Shown in pieces: positions 61,731 through 64,000 of a DNA stretch of 64,000 nt. The notes beneath the pieces are model-generated. The model was not told the origin of the DNA and did no database searches. It saw only the letters and a list, made by a program, of their open reading frames with translations. The DNA lies in assembly GCA_016710065.1 (NCBI GenBank), contig JADJLP010000004.1, positions 105,766-169,765 of the forward strand, given 5' to 3'. The first letter of the stretch is position 1, and each line of letters opens with the position of its first letter. Origin of the DNA: Candidatus Ideonella esbjergensis. GTDB lineage: Bacteria; Pseudomonadota; Gammaproteobacteria; Burkholderiales; Burkholderiaceae_C. Both the position numbers and the translations under genes were made by a program.

Positions 61731-63193
61731 ATGCCAAAGTTTGTGATGTTGTGGACCGACGTGTCGGTCTGGTTGCCGGTGCTGGCCATGGTGGCCTACG
61801 GCTGGACGGTGGTGCGCAAGCCCAACCTGGCGGCCAACTGGGTCAAGGTCTTTCGCAGCAGCCCGGCGCTGGCTTCGTCCGTGGTGCTGGTGGCTTGCCT
61901 GTTGCTCACGCTGGCTGACAGTTTTGTTCTTCAGGGCCCGCCTTGTCGGCTGCAGCCGGCGCCATGGCTGATGCCACGACCACCTACGACACACGGGTCA
62001 GTCGCTGTTGGACGTGTGGATGAAGGCCGTGGTCGATTCGCGCGAGGCCACCTACCGCGGGCCCTGAGCTACGTGAGTTTCACCATGAGTCTGGCGAAGT
62101 GAACGGCCAAGTTCAAGGCGTGGCGCCCAGGCTCAAGTTTGGCGGTGCGCACCTGAGCGACCCGGCCTTCGCAGTGGGCTGGCGACGTGGTTGCCCTGCG
62201 CGCGCTCACCGGCATGGTTGCGGGCGCCGTGGTGGCGGCTGCTGGGCGCGGCATTGGTGGCACTGGATCGCGCGGCACGCTCAAGTGGGTGTGCAGGCCA
62301 TGGCCGGCCAGATCTGGCTCAGTGAAACCCGCACGCCGTGGCGCGTGGCAGTGCTGACCCTGCTGGTGCTGGGCATGGTGGACGGCGCCACTGGCTTCAT
62401 TGATGCAATATTACCACGTGTTCGGCACCGACGTCACCGGCAACGAGGTGTTCCACCAGACCCTCAAGAGCATACGCACCGCCTTCGTCATCGGCACCTT
62501 GGCTTTGCTGGCCACGCTGCCGCTGGCGGTGGTGCTGGGCATCATGGCCGGCTACTTCATGGGCTGGGCGGATGAAGCCATCCAGTACTTACACCGTGCT
62601 CTCGTCCATTCCCTAACATCCTGCTCATCACGGCCTGCGTGTGCTGATGGTGCAGGTGTTCTTGGACAAGCACCCCGAGCTGTTCGAGACCGGCGTTGAG
62701 CGCGCGCCGACCTGAAGTCCTTTTGCTCTGCGCCGTGCTGGGCCTGACCGGCTGGGCTGGCCCTGTGCCGGCTGCCGCGTGCCGGAACCATGGAAGCTGC
62801 GCGAACTTGGCCATGTGTGAAGCCGCCAACGCCTTTGGCGTGAGCCGTTCCGCATCATGGTGCGGCACATCTTTCCCAATGTGGCGCACTTGATGTTTCA
62901 TCGTCACGGTGCTCGTAAATTCTCGGCACTCATCCTGTACGAAGCCGTGTTGGCTCTGGTGGGCGTGGGTGTTGATCCGTCGATGAACAGCTTTGGCGGC
63001 ACGATCACCAGCGCCTCGCAACGGGATGAGCCGTGAAACCGGTGGTGTGGTGGCCCTTCGCCTCGGCCTTCGTAGCTCATGGTGACGCTGGTGCTCGGCC
63101 AATTTGTTTGCAGACGGTGTGCGCGACGCGTTCGACCCTTTCGCGCTCGCCTTCTGCCCGCGCGTGATCGGTCTGAAGAAGAAGCCGGCCTGA
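61731..63193 (+). pseudogene. dppC: DppC-like peptide ABC transporter permease, many frameshifts
   Basis: The second permease, from the ATG at 61731 (MPKFVMLWTDVSVWLPVL) with gaggag upstream. The first 70 residues read cleanly through two membrane helices (PALASSVVLVACLLLTLADS). Later fragments include MQYYHVFGTDVTGNEVFHQT, then SIRTAFVIGTLALLATLPLA and VVLGIMAGYFMGWADEAIQY, which are DppC signatures. EAANAFGVS marks the EAA loop and YEAVLALVGVGVDPSM is near the end. RVIGLKKKPA with TGA at 63191 closes it. At about 487 residues it would be a long DppC. Many indels interrupt it. Confidence 0.68.
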
Positions 63194-63202
63194 GGTTGAA
63201 AC

Positions 63203-64000
63203 AAGAGCACCCGCTACGATGCCGTGGAAATCAAAGACATCAAGGCTGAGCTCGATGCCGAAGCGGGCATCGTCAAGGCCATCGACGGCACGTGGCTCAC
63301 ACTGGCCTCGTGGTGAAACCCTTGTCCTGGTGGGCGAATCGGGTTGCGGCAAAAGTGATGACGGCGCTGGCAACGATGCGCTTACGGTTAGTCTTGAGAA
63401 ACGCTACATCACCCAGGGCGACAGTTGGTGGACGGCCAGGGGACGTAGCTGGCCGGGCCCGATTCCGGCATGCGCGCCGTGCGTGGCGGTCCCATCGGCA
63501 TGATCTTTCAAGAGCCCGCCACCAGCCTGAACCCGGTGCAGAAGGTAAAGTGCAACTTGATCGAGGCGCCATCGAGACACACACCGAGTTGCGCGGTGAG
63601 GTCCTTGGGTAGGCGATTGATTGGCTGCGCAAGGTGGGCATCCCCGGGAGCCCGAGCGCCGCATCGACGACTACCCCTTCCGGCATGAAGCGGTGTGCAA
63701 AAGCAGCGCGTGATGATAGCCATGACGCTGGCGGCCGAGCCCGATTACCTGGTGGCCGATTTAACCCACCACCGCGCTTCGACGTCACCATCCAGGCCCA
63801 GGTGCTCGACCTGCTTCGTGGCTAACCGCAGGCTTGCTGGCTTGGCCTGGGCCTGCTGCCGATCACGCACGACTCCGGCCGTGGTGTCGGCATGGCGGCA
63901 TCGCGTGGCGCTGATGTACGCCGGCCAGATCATCGACGTGGCACCGGCCGCCGAATTTTTGCCGCGCCCAAACACCCCTATGCCCAGGCGCTGCGGCGCT
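63203..64000 (+). pseudogene. dppD: Peptide ABC transporter ATPase (DppD/OppD-like), partial, many frameshifts
   Basis: The start of the ATPase, cut by the window end. The conserved opening STRYDAVEIKDIK is preceded by AAG where ATG would be expected, probably another error. Walker A is ETLVLVGESGCGKS. The Q-loop reads PIGMIFQEPATSLNPVQKV, and TIQAQVLDLLR follows the Walker B region, which is scrambled by indels (PDYLVAD then TTALDVT). The last bases read VALMYAGQIIDVAPAA and PKHPYAQALRR, the end of the nucleotide-binding domain. Together with the two permeases and binding protein it completes a peptide importer. The rest of the ATPase lies beyond the window. Confidence 0.7.

Noticed and set aside
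58453..64000. Ancient decayed transporter operon
   Set aside because: The pattern is almost pure 1-base indels with well-preserved amino acid motifs between them, which fits sequencing error better than decay. The pseudogene label is kept only because no gene is readable in one frame.

Overview
The window is high-GC (roughly two thirds G+C by eye) chromosomal DNA whose genes look like a betaproteobacterium of the Burkholderiales, most likely Comamonadaceae. Signs are the tctDE/tctCBA citrate-type uptake locus, a PhaR regulator and 3-hydroxybutyrate dehydrogenase (polyhydroxybutyrate metabolism), an H-NS protein of the short betaproteobacterial type, the ratA-rnfH-smpB neighbourhood, and HrpA of about 1330 residues. 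The species cannot be named from this.

Layout. 0-5.4 kb: start of an Hsp15-like gene, then a TctE/TctD two-component system divergent from a tctC-tctB-tctA tripartite tricarboxylate transporter, with an intrinsic terminator between tctC and tctB. 5.4-14.2 kb: minus-strand housekeeping genes (hemH, an FHA-linked class III cyclase, rpoD, dnaG, an H-NS gene, yggX, argA). 14.3-27.7 kb: a TIGR03790-type secreted protein, hrpA, an unusual receiver-like/CheW gene, serB, a chemoreceptor without periplasmic domain, mfd, and ispDF. 27.8-40.9 kb: an OmpR/EnvZ-like system, bdhA, a hydrolase, relA, tRNA-Val, mobB, phaR, rimO, a cystathionine lyase-like gene, pip, smpB, ratA, rnfH and a DUF4124 protein. 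41.0-45.4 kb: guaB, an MFS transporter and guaA.

45.5-55.7 kb is the accessory region. A minus-strand operon, jetA-jetB-jetC-jetD, matches type II Wadjet: a MukBEF-like SMC complex with a Toprim nuclease that acts against plasmids. A hipB-hipA toxin-antitoxin pair lies divergent to it across a short AT-rich promoter region. Together they form a small defence island directly downstream of guaA. After it come thpR, a small membrane protein, tadA and ldcA. 58.4-64.0 kb holds a dipeptide/oligopeptide ABC transporter (binding protein, two permeases, start of an ATPase); its position after ldcA hints at murein-peptide recycling.

The sequence carries many apparent 1-base indels. About 15 interrupt otherwise well-conserved genes between 15.8 and 56.7 kb, including essential or near-essential ones (ispF, tadA), and several lie in G or C runs. 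In the last 5.6 kb they become so dense that no transporter gene is readable in one frame. Sequencing or assembly error is the simplest explanation, so broken genes are annotated here by their reconstructed full extent.
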